From contig CAJTVB010000016.1 in NCBI GenBank assembly GCA_910579755.1, positions 32,595 through 96,594 on the forward strand: 64,000 nt of DNA, written 5' to 3'. Origin of the DNA: an uncultured Acetatifactor sp. (lineage in GTDB: Bacteria; Bacillota; Clostridia; Lachnospirales; Lachnospiraceae). Shown piece by piece: positions 34,509 through 43,149 of this stretch (the stretch's first letter is position 1; each line of letters begins with the position of its first letter). The notes under the pieces are model-generated. The model saw only the letters and a list, made by a program, of their open reading frames with translations, was not told where the DNA came from and made no database searches. The position numbers were made by a program, and so were the translations under genes.

Positions 34509-34790
34509 TCACAAATACCTGATACAGGTGATACAGCCGCTGATCTTCATATCCTCGTTGGTATAATAGTCTATGGTAAGCCGGGTTCCCTCAAAGCAGG
34601 CCTGACAGGTTTTTCCCTGGAGTAAAATCTGATTTTCCGTATACTCCAGAATTCCCCTGTAATTCTCGATCCACGCCTCACTGTTTCCCGTAAGGGTAAC
34701 CTTCATGGCTCCCATACAAATGTCCTTGGGCAGCTTCAGGGTTTCTACAAATTGTTCTTTTCTTTGATTACGGTCACGGTTCTTCTTCAT
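34509..34790 (-). CDS. yqfC: YabP/YqfC family sporulation protein
   Basis: A 93-residue protein with the family pattern LKLPKDICMGAMKVTLTGN, WIENYRGILEYTENQILLQG and LTIDYYTNEDMKISGCI. It is the first gene before yqfD-phoH-ybeY as in other spore formers. The ribosome site is weak. A TATAAT-like element lies just upstream, but no clear sigma-E promoter could be picked. Confidence 0.92.
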   Translation of the reverse strand: MKKNRDRNQRKEQFVETLKLPKDICMGAMKVTLTGNSEAWIENYRGILEYTENQILLQGKTCQACFEGTRLTIDYYTNEDMKISGCITCIRYL

Positions 34791-34814
34791 GTTTTCATTA
34801 TATTATACCCGCCT

Positions 34815-34856
34815 GAAAATTATTCGAGGCTGCCGCACCTAAGCGCAGCAGCCTCC
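34815..34856 (-). terminator. hairpin after the pyrimidine nucleoside phosphorylase gene
   Basis: GAGGCTGC (34826-34833) and GCAGCCTC (34848-34855) pair, extended inward by GCG/CGC. On the minus strand it is followed by GAATAATTTTC, a modest U-run. It separates the phosphorylase unit from yqfC. Confidence 0.55.
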
Positions 34857-34911
34857 ATCAATAATCCATCATCATATTACTATTTTCGGTAAAGCCGTGA
34901 AAAGGAATTAT

Positions 34912-36213
34912 CTATAAAATATCCACGATAAAGGGTCTTGACATGGGCGGATCTTTTTCAATATGGCAGGCTGCCCGAAAGTGCTCTCCGGCAGCTTCCG
35001 CCTGTTCCCAGCCTGCGGCATGTATGACCGCAAGAGTTTCTCCCGCCTTCACGGAATCTCCGGCCTTTTTATGCAGCACCAATCCCACGGCAGGATCGAT
35101 ACAGCTGTTCTTTGTCTCCCGGCCTCCTCCCAGCATCAGCGAGCAGACCCCCGCCTCCTGGCAGTCAATATGATGCACATATCCCTCTGCATCTGCCGTC
35201 ACAGGCAGCTGAATCGGCGCCTGAGGAAGCTGCCGGGGATCATACACTGCCCTGGGGTCGCCCCCCTGGGCTTCCACCAGCTCCGCCAGCTTTTTCAGAG
35301 CACTGCCGTCCGCTATGACTTTTTGAAGCATGGCTCTGGCCTCCCCCTCCTGTTCTGCCTTTCCCCCGGCCATCAGCATCCGGCTGCCCAAAACCAGGCA
35401 CAACTCCACGAAATCCTTCGGCCCTCTTCCCTGCAGAGTGTCGATGGCCTCCTTCACCTCCAGGGCATTGCCTATGGCGTACCCCAGCGGCTGATCCATA
35501 TCGGAGATCACAGCCGTCATTCTGCGCCCGGCATTTCTGCCGATCTTCACCATCTCCTCTGCCAGAGCCCTGGCATCTGCCTCGCTCTTCATGAAGGCGC
35601 CGCTGCCCGTCTTCACATCCAGCACAATGGCATCTGCTCCTGCAGCCAGCTTTTTGCTCATGATGGAGCTGGCAATCAGCGACATATTATCCACGGTTGC
35701 AGTCACATCCCGCAACGCATACAGCTTCTTGTCCGCAGGGGCCAGGTCAGCAGTCTGGCCCATAATGGCAATCCCGATGCGATTTACATTTTCAATGAAT
35801 CTCTCCGTAGTCAGTGCAGTGGAAAAGCCTGGAAAGCTTTCCAGCTTATCGATGGTTCCGCCTGTATGGCCCAGCCCCCGTCCACTCATCTTGGCCACAG
35901 GAATTCCGCAGGCCGCAGTCATAGGCCCCAGCGCCAGAGAGGTCTTGTCCCCCACGCCTCCGGTGCTGTGTTTATCCACCTTAATTCCATGGATGCCGGA
36001 CAAATCCAGCATATCTCCGCTGCGAGCCATGGCCATGGTCAGCGCAAGGGTCTCCCGTTCCGTCATTTTTTGGAAAAATATGGCCATCATCAGGGCAGAA
36101 ACCTGATAATCCGGAATTTCTCCCTCTGTGTACCCTTGAACAAAAAACCGGATCTCTTCCTCGGACAGTTCTCCGCCGCCCCTTTTTTTCAGAATAATGT
36201 CATACATTCTCAT
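34912..36213 (-). CDS. pyrimidine-nucleoside phosphorylase
   Basis: Phosphorolysis of uridine or thymidine in nucleoside salvage; homodimer. The 433 residues show the signature SGRGLGHTGGTIDKLES, the phosphate-binding KVDKHSTGGVGDKTSL and LDVKTGSGAFMK. Both Pdp (broad) and DeoA (thymidine) remain possible; Clostridia usually have Pdp. The ATG at 36213 gives the family start MRMYDII; AAAGGA lies upstream. It follows the EEP-jacalin gene by 48 bp and may share its mRNA. Confidence 0.93.
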   Translation of the reverse strand: MRMYDIILKKRGGGELSEEEIRFFVQGYTEGEIPDYQVSALMMAIFFQKMTERETLALTMAMARSGDMLDLSGIHGIKVDKHSTGGVGDKTSLALGPMTAACGIPVAKMSGRGLGHTGGTIDKLESFPGFSTALTTERFIENVNRIGIAIMGQTADLAPADKKLYALRDVTATVDNMSLIASSIMSKKLAAGADAIVLDVKTGSGAFMKSEADARALAEEMVKIGRNAGRRMTAVISDMDQPLGYAIGNALEVKEAIDTLQGRGPKDFVELCLVLGSRMLMAGGKAEQEGEARAMLQKVIADGSALKKLAELVEAQGGDPRAVYDPRQLPQAPIQLPVTADAEGYVHHIDCQEAGVCSLMLGGGRETKNSCIDPAVGLVLHKKAGDSVKAGETLAVIHAAGWEQAEAAGEHFRAACHIEKDPPMSRPFIVDIL

Positions 36214-36261
36214 GGCCATACATCCTTTCTCAGCCCTGCGGCCTTCCATTACTGATTCCAG

Positions 36262-37620
36262 TTATGGAGTGGTCAGTCTCAGGTAAATGGCTCCCAATCT
36301 GTCTATTTCCGAATCACAGGAGCCATGTACTCCTGCCAGGCCATAGCCCTCCGGAGCCCGGAAGGTAAATACCTCTTTTTCCTTTTTACCGCCCTCCAGC
36401 ACGTTGCCCAGATTGGTGACAAATTTCACATAGGAAATACGATAGGTACTGGTAAGAGATTTCTTCGCCTTACATACCTCCATAGATACTATATATTCTC
36501 CATCCGCCAAAGTCAACTCCTGATATGTGCCTCCGCTTCCTCCGGCAGACACCTCCTCACCCTGATAGGTAAAGGCAATTCCGTCTACCCGGCTGCCTGT
36601 TCGAATCGCAATTTTTTCCGGCATCCGCTCTCCCATGGCCTCCATAAAGCTGAAGCCCGTGCCTCCGCCTCCACCATAGGTCTGTGTGGTCAGAACATTT
36701 TCCTTCAATTCATAGCGGAAGGTGGCAGTGATGGGGAAGTGATCGGACAGCTGATTTCCGTCTTCATCGGTAAAGTCTGTCTTGAGGGCATAATAATCTA
36801 CGGACAACTCCACATTTTTCCCGCTCCTGTACCAGATCTTATCCACCACCTCATTGGCTGCGCTGTTTCTGTTTTCTTCGTCGATCAGCGCATCGCTTCC
36901 GAATACCGGCTCTACGCCGCCGCGCATATACTCCACCCAGATATCCGTCAGCCCGCAGGGATCCAGCACCGTCTCTCTGATTTTGTCCCTGGTGTACCTG
37001 CAATTAGTGTCCCCGATCACGATTACCGCCTTACCCGACGATTTCTGGAGGATCAGCTCCGCCAGCTGTTTCAGATTGGACTCTCTGGCCGCCATGGAAC
37101 CGGGATCCGTGCCCGCATCTGTATGTATATCATAGATATCAATATAATATCCCGGCGCAATTTCCATGGAAGAGTACAGAATTCCCTTGGGTGTCATCTG
37201 ATCCGCACCGTTGGTGATAAAGCCGTGGGAATCATTCCACTTATACCGCTGTGTCTCATAAAGAGGGAATGCCGATAAAAAGTTCATGCCGTCCCCCACA
37301 GGCACATTTCCGCTGGTCGGGGTCAGATAAGGCAGCGTTACCTGGGAGATCAGCTGCTTATGATATGCAAAATCCTCCTGCACACTGACCAGATCATACT
37401 CATTCAAAAGGGGACTCATTTTTACGGTATTTTTTGCCGGATCACTGCTGGATATAATCCCCGGCAGCCCCGCCACATTCAGGGAAAGCACTCTGAAACT
37501 TCCCTGGGATGACTCTGACGCCTGCGCCTTAAGCGTCTGTCCGCTTCCTGTCGTCAGCCCTGCCGCCATCAGCAGAGCCAGTCCTGCCGCAAGCCACTTC
37601 ATTGATTTCTTTCTCATCAT
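36262..37620 (-). CDS. secreted endonuclease/exonuclease/phosphatase-fold protein with jacalin-like lectin domain
   Basis: A 452-residue exported protein. Residues 1-34 form a signal peptide ending near AQA-SES. Residues 40-303 are an EEP domain with the expected catalytic set: LSLNVAGLPG (Asn 48), VQEDF (Glu 82), DIHTDAG (His 166), VIGDTNCR (Asp 204, Asn 206) and SDHFPI (Asp-His 293-294); this layout is nearest to bacterial sphingomyelinase-like or DNase I-like enzymes. Residues 314-450 look like a jacalin-type beta-prism lectin: YGGGGGTGFSF, IRTGSRVDGIAF, GGSGGTYQELTLADGEYI and AGVHGSCDSEIDRLGAIYL. Substrate is unknown; a membrane lipid or nucleic acid on a glycan-coated target is inference. 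Confidence 0.82.
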   Translation of the reverse strand: MMRKKSMKWLAAGLALLMAAGLTTGSGQTLKAQASESSQGSFRVLSLNVAGLPGIISSSDPAKNTVKMSPLLNEYDLVSVQEDFAYHKQLISQVTLPYLTPTSGNVPVGDGMNFLSAFPLYETQRYKWNDSHGFITNGADQMTPKGILYSSMEIAPGYYIDIYDIHTDAGTDPGSMAARESNLKQLAELILQKSSGKAVIVIGDTNCRYTRDKIRETVLDPCGLTDIWVEYMRGGVEPVFGSDALIDEENRNSAANEVVDKIWYRSGKNVELSVDYYALKTDFTDEDGNQLSDHFPITATFRYELKENVLTTQTYGGGGGTGFSFMEAMGERMPEKIAIRTGSRVDGIAFTYQGEEVSAGGSGGTYQELTLADGEYIVSMEVCKAKKSLTSTYRISYVKFVTNLGNVLEGGKKEKEVFTFRAPEGYGLAGVHGSCDSEIDRLGAIYLRLTTP

Positions 37621-37652
37621 TTCCGCAACCTCCTTTTTGTTTTTGGCCTTGC

Positions 37653-37724
37653 CATTTGTTTTTTGCTTTACTTTTTGTTTTTGCTATGCTTTTTGTTTTT
37701 GCTATGCTTTTTGTTTTTGCTTTA
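37653..37724 (-). repeat. tandem 18-nt A-rich repeat in the leader of the EEP-jacalin gene
   Basis: Four units of 18 nt (37653-37670, 37671-37688, 37689-37706, 37707-37724); the two middle ones are identical. On the sense (minus) strand each reads as A-tracts broken by GC and C. They lie 33-105 bases before the start codon, most likely in the 5' untranslated RNA. Degenerate copies continue to about 37790. Confidence 0.8.
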
Positions 37725-37790
37725 CTTTTTGTCTTTTGCCTTTTGCCTTTCTTTTTGTTTTGTGCTTTGCTTTTTGTTTCGTATTTTTAC

Positions 37791-38193
37791 CGGCTTTATG
37801 CTTTGTTTTCAGCTCCCGGCCCGGTTTGGATGATTGCTTTCGTTCTGTTTCCCTGATTCACCTCCTGTCTTTCCTCCGGTATCCGGCACTGATTTATTCT
37901 GTATATCTACATGGTTTTCACTTTATTTATCCTTAATTTATTTTATCAATGTACTATTATTACTTTTCTCATCTCTCACGCTCATGTTTTCTGATAATAA
38001 GATCTTAGCATAGACATATGACTATCTCAACGCAATCGTTGCTTTTTTTGATGTATTTATTGCAGATTTTGCTTTTTCCTAGGCTTTTTCACCCTGCAGG
38101 CTGTCCGCTGCAATTATATGAATACGGAAAGGAAATACCGCATAGGTTTTCACTAGATCCTTTTCCGTCATTATTGAAAGGCCAGGATAGCTT
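37791..38193. other. intergenic region, divergent upstream sequences, no gene seen
   Basis: AT-rich DNA between the EEP-jacalin gene and the GH18 gene. It should hold both promoters, but no pair of -35 and -10 boxes was convincing on either strand. No RNA structure was recognised. Confidence 0.45.
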
Positions 38194-39333
38194 ATGGAAA
38201 TTTACGTGGTAAAAGAAGAAGACAGCATAGATGACATTGCAGAAGCTCTGGAGATCTCACCCCAGCAGCTGATTTTTGATAATCAGTTAATCTATCCCTA
38301 TGCCCTCGCCATCGGCCAGGCGCTTCTGGTGGAAAAAGGCGCCCGAAGCGCCGCCCGGGCCATATCCGTCAGCGGATACGCCTACCCCTTTATCAGTCCC
38401 TGGGTGTTAGAACAGACCCTTCCCTTTTTGACAGCTCTGCCTGTCTTTTCCTATGGCTTTACTCCGGAAGGAGAGCTTCTTCCGCCGCCTTACGGAGAGG
38501 ACCAATGGATGATCTCGGAGGCGCTTCGATTCGGAGTCCTGCCTATTCTCACTCTCACTCCTTTCGGTCCCGACGGCAATTTTAATAACCAGCTGATCCA
38601 TTCTGTGGTAAACGATTCTGTTTACAGGGACAACCTGATTCAAAATATGCTGGGATTAATGTATGAAAAGGGATACTTGGGGGTTGACATCGATTTTGAA
38701 TATATTCTGGCAGAGGATAAAGATGCCTTTTCGGCTTTTGTGAGACAGACTGCAGAAATCATGCGCGCCAACGGATTTCAGACCTCCGTAGCCCTGGCGC
38801 CAAAGACTTCCGATGATCAGAAAGGCCTTTTATACGAGGGGAAAGATTACCGGGCCTTGGGAGAAGCCGCGGATCATGTGCTTTTAATGACTTATGAATG
38901 GGGCTATACCTATGGTCCGCCCATGGCCGTGGCGCCCCTGAATCAGGTGCGCCGGGTAGTAGAATATGCCCTGACGCAAATTCCCGCGGAAAAGATCAAT
39001 CTGGGAATTCCCAATTACGGCTATGACTGGCCCCTTCCCTATGAAAGAGGCGTCACCAAAGCGGAAACCATCAATAATATTCAGGCAGTGCGCATCGCTG
39101 TGGCAAATGATGCCGAAATACAATTTGACGAAACGGCGCAAAGTCCCTTTTTCACCTATGCAGACCAGGGAACAGCGCATGAGGTCTGGTTTGAGGATGT
39201 ACGAAGCCTGTCCGCCAAATTTGACCTGATAAAGGAATTCGGCCTCCGGGGATGCGGCTACTGGCAGATCATGCAATGGTTCCGCGCTAACTGGCTGTTG
39301 CTGAAGGACCGCTTTTTCATTGAAAAAAATTAG
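38194..39333 (+). CDS. LysM and GH18 glycosidase, spore cortex-lytic type (SleL/YaaH-like)
   Basis: A 379-residue protein with one N-terminal LysM domain (about 2-47, IYVVKEEDSIDDIAEALEIS) and a GH18 barrel with the catalytic DxDxE motif in GVDIDFEYI (about 165-173), plus YGYDWPLPY and GCGYWQIMQWF. This plan is that of SleL/YaaH, N-acetylglucosaminidases that act on spore cortex fragments. There is no signal peptide, as is usual for spore-coat-located members. GGA-TAGCTT precedes the start. It is convergent with nth, with one base between the stops. Confidence 0.9.
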   Translation: MEIYVVKEEDSIDDIAEALEISPQQLIFDNQLIYPYALAIGQALLVEKGARSAARAISVSGYAYPFISPWVLEQTLPFLTALPVFSYGFTPEGELLPPPYGEDQWMISEALRFGVLPILTLTPFGPDGNFNNQLIHSVVNDSVYRDNLIQNMLGLMYEKGYLGVDIDFEYILAEDKDAFSAFVRQTAEIMRANGFQTSVALAPKTSDDQKGLLYEGKDYRALGEAADHVLLMTYEWGYTYGPPMAVAPLNQVRRVVEYALTQIPAEKINLGIPNYGYDWPLPYERGVTKAETINNIQAVRIAVANDAEIQFDETAQSPFFTYADQGTAHEVWFEDVRSLSAKFDLIKEFGLRGCGYWQIMQWFRANWLLLKDRFFIEKN

Positions 39334-39334
39334 A

Positions 39335-39970
39335 TTATACGCCTGCTTTCCTGCAGATATTTTGAAGACAGCATCTGTCACAATAGGGTTTGGTGCGGGC
39401 AGTGCAGACCGCCCTGCCATGCTCCACCAGCCTGTGACAGAAATCACTGCCCTCCTGGGGCGGAATAATCTTCCACAATTCCTTTTCCACCTTGGCTGGT
39501 TCCTTGATTCCGTCCACCAGCCCCATCCGGTTTACGAGGCGGATACAGTGGGTATCTGTCACAATGGCCGGCTTTCCAAACACATCTCCCATGATCAGAT
39601 TTGCGCTCTTTCTGCCCACTCCGGGCAGAGCAAGCAATTTCTGAAAATCCTCCGGCACTCTGCCGCCATACTCGTCCCTCAGCATTTTCATGCAGGCGCT
39701 GATGTCTCTGGCTTTGCTGTTTCCCAGGCCGCAGGGATGCACGATTTCTTCTATTTTCTCCACAGGCGCTTCCGCCAGTGCATTTACATCCGGATATTTT
39801 TCATACAGCTTTTCCACTACCACATTGACTCTGGCGTCCGTACACTGTGCCGCCAGGCGCACGCTGACCAAAAGCTTCCAGGCCTGATCATAATCCAGCG
39901 TACAGCCTGCGTCCGGATATTCCGCCTTCAGTTTTTCTATGATCTCCAATGCCCGCTGTTTTTTCGTCAT
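39335..39970 (-). CDS. nth: endonuclease III
   Basis: Base-excision DNA glycosylase/AP lyase for oxidised pyrimidines, 211 residues. It has the helix-hairpin-helix LLALPGVGRKSANLI with the catalytic lysine, the catalytic aspartate in VTDTHCIRLVNRMGL, and the C-terminal [4Fe-4S] cysteines (C-x6-C-x2-C-x5-C in CTARTKPYCDRCCLQNIC). The start has AAGGAGAC. Confidence 0.96.
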   Translation of the reverse strand: MTKKQRALEIIEKLKAEYPDAGCTLDYDQAWKLLVSVRLAAQCTDARVNVVVEKLYEKYPDVNALAEAPVEKIEEIVHPCGLGNSKARDISACMKMLRDEYGGRVPEDFQKLLALPGVGRKSANLIMGDVFGKPAIVTDTHCIRLVNRMGLVDGIKEPAKVEKELWKIIPPQEGSDFCHRLVEHGRAVCTARTKPYCDRCCLQNICRKAGV

Positions 39971-39997
39971 ATCATTTGTCTCCTTGTTTTCCGTATC

Positions 39998-40663
39998 TCA
40001 GGTCTTTTCGCCGTGGGACAACATTATTTCCTCTCCTGTCTCCAGAAAAAAGCAGCTTCCCCCATATCCACAGGATTCATACAGCCGCACCACAATTTCC
40101 CGCATGCGCCCATCCAGCTGGTGATACACCGTCCCTGGCTCCCAGGGAAGTCCTGCAATATAGGCTCTCTGCCGTCTGTCCAGCTTCTGAAGCCTCTTTT
40201 CCAGACCGGCGGAGTCCTCCTTTGCCTGCTGGCCGAAATCACAGGCGATATATATCTTTTCCGGACAGACTCCTGCACATTTTTCCTCCAGAAAGACCGA
40301 CAGCTTCCCGTCCTTTGCACAGTCATACTGCTGCTTCTTCCAGATAATATCCTCTGCCGCTCTGCCGGCCTGCAGCACAACACGGCGGAAGGTGGCTTTT
40401 CCGTACCGGTCATATTCCTTTACATATTCTGCCTTTTCCGGTGTTTCGCTCTTTCCCGGCTCTTCCAGCAGAATGATCCTCTTTTTGACAAGATGCTCCC
40501 ACACGGTTCTCTGTACCTTTTTATGGGAAATCGGATATAAAAGCTGTTTTTCGATTTCATCCACCGTACAGCCCAGGTCTGCCAGATGCCTGATCGCTCC
40601 GCCTCCTGCTGCCTCAAATGTAAAACCGGATAGAGCCTCTCTGAAATAATCATTTTCTGCCAT
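39998..40663 (-). CDS. conserved-looking hypothetical protein
   Basis: A 221-residue cytosolic protein that I do not recognise. The first 70 residues look like a winged-helix or similar small helical domain (IRHLADLGCTVDEIEKQLLYPIS, shown as IRHLADLGCTVDEIEKQL, then VQRTVWEHLVKKRIILLEE). The middle is mixed alpha/beta with IYIACDFGQQ, and the C-terminus has TVYHQLDGRMREIVVRLYE. It lies 27 bp upstream of nth in the same direction and may be cotranscribed. Ribosome site is weak. Confidence 0.65.
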   Translation of the reverse strand: MAENDYFREALSGFTFEAAGGGAIRHLADLGCTVDEIEKQLLYPISHKKVQRTVWEHLVKKRIILLEEPGKSETPEKAEYVKEYDRYGKATFRRVVLQAGRAAEDIIWKKQQYDCAKDGKLSVFLEEKCAGVCPEKIYIACDFGQQAKEDSAGLEKRLQKLDRRQRAYIAGLPWEPGTVYHQLDGRMREIVVRLYESCGYGGSCFFLETGEEIMLSHGEKT

Positions 40664-40745
40664 TCTTTTGCCCCGCCCGAAACCTTTTATGTTTTTCCTC
40701 GTCTATCTGATTAACCATCAAAAATATATCAGGAGGTATCAATTT

Positions 40746-41342
40746 ATGAAAAAAGGAAGCATTATTTTTCCCATCGTCACCTTATCCCTTTTATTGTCAG
40801 CCTGCGGGGCAGCGCCTGCACCGGATAAGCCAAGCCCCTCCGGTACGCCGCAATCCCTGGAAGGCGGCTCAGACAACGCCCTGGACCAGTCCCCGGACGC
40901 TTCCCGGGAGGATCTTCAGAATGCAGCCCCGGAGAGCAGCCAGATTCCGCCCCAGAAAGACAATCAGACCAAAGCCCCGGATGAAGATACACATTCTCAT
41001 GTATTATCCTCGGGAAATAATGTGATTGAGCACGATCCTGCGGGCTACTGCGGAAATACCGTGACCACAGTCGTTTTTCATCCTACATCCGGAGATGGCT
41101 GGGAATGCTCCTTCTGGGGAAGCGACTCCGTAAACCTTACGGATCTGCTGAGATTTCTGGATTACAGCGAAGGAATCTGCCGTTGTATGCCGGAATACAC
41201 TGTAAGCACAGAATTTGACCAGAATTACGGAATCAATCTGACAGAGGGCTACGTCCGCTGTGAAGACGAACAGGTATCCCTCACTGCCGAACAGCTGGAT
41301 ACGATCCGGGACATCCTGGAGCGGGTATCCGCCGACAAATGA
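40746..41342 (+). CDS. putative lipoprotein
   Basis: A 198-residue exported lipoprotein: signal peptide with lipobox LLSAC (Cys at about residue 21), a low-complexity Pro/Ser/Asp/Gln linker to about 100, and a C-terminal domain of about 95 residues with NTVTTVVFHPTSGDGWECSF and LLRFLDYSEGICRC. The C-terminal cysteines may pair. No family was recognised. AGGAGGT precedes the start. It ends 4 bp from the end of the PFL gene on the other strand. Confidence 0.75.
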   Translation: MKKGSIIFPIVTLSLLLSACGAAPAPDKPSPSGTPQSLEGGSDNALDQSPDASREDLQNAAPESSQIPPQKDNQTKAPDEDTHSHVLSSGNNVIEHDPAGYCGNTVTTVVFHPTSGDGWECSFWGSDSVNLTDLLRFLDYSEGICRCMPEYTVSTEFDQNYGINLTEGYVRCEDEQVSLTAEQLDTIRDILERVSADK

Positions 41343-41346
41343 AATG

Positions 41347-42711
41347 TCAATTCTTAAAGCTGTGGATCGGTGCAGGGATACGCCCGCCGCGGCCTATAAA
41401 GGCATCGCAGGAGAACTGGTTCACAGGCATCACCGGCGCATACCCCAAAAGGCCGCCGAACTCCACGATATCTCCCACTCCCTTGCCGATGACAGGAATA
41501 ATGCGCACCGCCGTTGTCTTCTGATTCACCATGCCGATCGCCATTTCATCCGCTATGATGCCGGAAATAGTGGAAGCCCTGGTATCGCCGGGAATCGCGA
41601 TCATATCCAGTCCCACGGAGCAGACGCAGGTCATGGCCTCCAGCTTCTCCAAGGTCAGCGCACCCGCCTTCACCGCATCGATCATTCCCTGATCCTCGCT
41701 GACCGGGATGAACGCTCCGCTCAGTCCTCCCACATAGGAGGACGCCATAACGCCGCCCTTCTTCACCTGATCATTCAACAGGGCAAGGGCAGCTGTGGTG
41801 CCGGGAGCCCCTGCGTATTCCAGTCCCATTTCGCACAAAATGTCCGCCACGCTGTCTCCGATGGCAGGAGTGGGCGCCAGAGACAGATCCACAATGCCAA
41901 AGGGAACCTTCAGCCTTCTGGAGGCTTCTCTGGCCACCAGCTGTCCCACCCGGGTAACCTGAAAGGCCGTTCTTTTGATGGTCTCACAAAGTACCTCGAA
42001 GCTTTCCCCCCGGATCTTTTCCAGAGCAGTCTTTACCACCCCGGGACCGCTGACACCCACATTAACTACCTTATCCGCCTCTGTAACCCCGTGAAAGGCT
42101 CCCGCCATAAAAGGATTGTCATCGGGCGCGTTGCAGAATACCACCAGCTTGGCACAGCCCAGAGAGTCATTTTCTTTGGTGCATTCCGCAGTTTTCCGAA
42201 TAATCTCTCCCATAAGTCTTACCGCATCCATATTGATGCCGGTTCTGGTAGACCCCAGATTTACGGAGCTGCATACTCTCTCCGTAGTTGACAGCGCCAG
42301 CGGGATGGAACGAATCAGCAATTCCTCAGCCTGAGACATTCCCTTGCTGACCAGAGCGGAATAACCGCCTATAAAGTTTACTCCCACCTCACAGGCCACC
42401 CTGTCCAGCGTCCCGGCTATAGACGCAAAATCCTCCTTTGTCCTGCAGGCGGTGCCGCCGATCAGGGCAATCGGGGTCACGGAGATTCGCTTATTTACGA
42501 TTGGTATTCCAAATTCCCTGGATATCTGCTCCCCCGTGCTTACCAGATCCTTCGCCGATTCATATATCTTTCGGTAGATCTTTTCCTTCAGCTTTTCCAG
42601 GTCGGAATCTATACAGTCCAGAAGACTGATCCCCAGAGTAATGGTCCGCACATCCAGGTTTTCCTCCGTGATCATTTTGTTTGTCTGCGTCACTTCATGT
42701 AAATTGATCAT
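41347..42711 (-). CDS. PFL family protein (UPF0210)
   Basis: A 454-residue cytosolic protein of the PFL/UPF0210 family, named for its resemblance to a pyruvate formate-lyase-like fold; function unknown. Typical segments: MINLHEVTQTNKMI, LDVRTITLGISLLDC, VPFGIVDLSLAPTPA, and the C-terminal GRGGRIPAPIHSFKN. It is paired with an ACT-domain gene upstream, an association conserved through Firmicutes that suggests amino-acid-linked regulation. Confidence 0.93.
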   Translation of the reverse strand: MINLHEVTQTNKMITEENLDVRTITLGISLLDCIDSDLEKLKEKIYRKIYESAKDLVSTGEQISREFGIPIVNKRISVTPIALIGGTACRTKEDFASIAGTLDRVACEVGVNFIGGYSALVSKGMSQAEELLIRSIPLALSTTERVCSSVNLGSTRTGINMDAVRLMGEIIRKTAECTKENDSLGCAKLVVFCNAPDDNPFMAGAFHGVTEADKVVNVGVSGPGVVKTALEKIRGESFEVLCETIKRTAFQVTRVGQLVAREASRRLKVPFGIVDLSLAPTPAIGDSVADILCEMGLEYAGAPGTTAALALLNDQVKKGGVMASSYVGGLSGAFIPVSEDQGMIDAVKAGALTLEKLEAMTCVCSVGLDMIAIPGDTRASTISGIIADEMAIGMVNQKTTAVRIIPVIGKGVGDIVEFGGLLGYAPVMPVNQFSCDAFIGRGGRIPAPIHSFKN

Positions 42712-42816
42712 TCATGCCTCCCAATGTTTCTATACTCCTGGAATTTTGACTACTGCCCGTCTTTGCTGCCGCAGAAAAAATTCCCGGAGACTATTCCGGC
42801 TTTAGTCCATACATTC

Positions 42817-43089
42817 TTACAGACGATGCATCATGTCAAAAATCTCTTCCTTCTGGCATCTGACCGCCACACCGATCTCCTGTCCCAGCGCCGCCAGCTC
42901 GTCAGCCATATCCCCAAACTGTTTGCTCATGCGGCTGGTATCCACAATCATCATCATGTTAAAATATTCCTGCACTATAGTCTGAGATATATCAAGAATG
43001 TTAACGTCGTTTCCGGCCAGATAGGTACAGACCTTTGCAATGATTCCCACCGTATCCTTCCCCACCACCGTAATAATCGCTCTCTTCAT
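42817..43089 (-). CDS. ACT domain protein (UPF0237)
   Basis: A 90-residue single ACT domain: RAIITVVGKDTVGIIAKVCTYL, given as its first strand and helix, and NVNDILDISQ-type DVNILDISQTIVQEYFNMMM. ACT domains usually bind amino acids. The ATG at 43089 follows GGAGAG and gives the usual family start MKRAIITVVGKD; the frame is open further upstream. Gene pair with the PFL protein. Confidence 0.9.
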   Translation of the reverse strand: MKRAIITVVGKDTVGIIAKVCTYLAGNDVNILDISQTIVQEYFNMMMIVDTSRMSKQFGDMADELAALGQEIGVAVRCQKEEIFDMMHRL

Positions 43090-43149
43090 AGACTCTCCGT
43101 TTCCGCGCTCCTGAAGCGCACATTTTTCCATATTTTGATTTTCCGCATT

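Noticed and set aside
37602..37936. Plus-strand Phe/Leu/Cys-rich frames across the 18-nt repeats
   Set aside because: They are direct translations of T-rich repeats; they overlap the start of the secreted enzyme gene and have no ribosome site.
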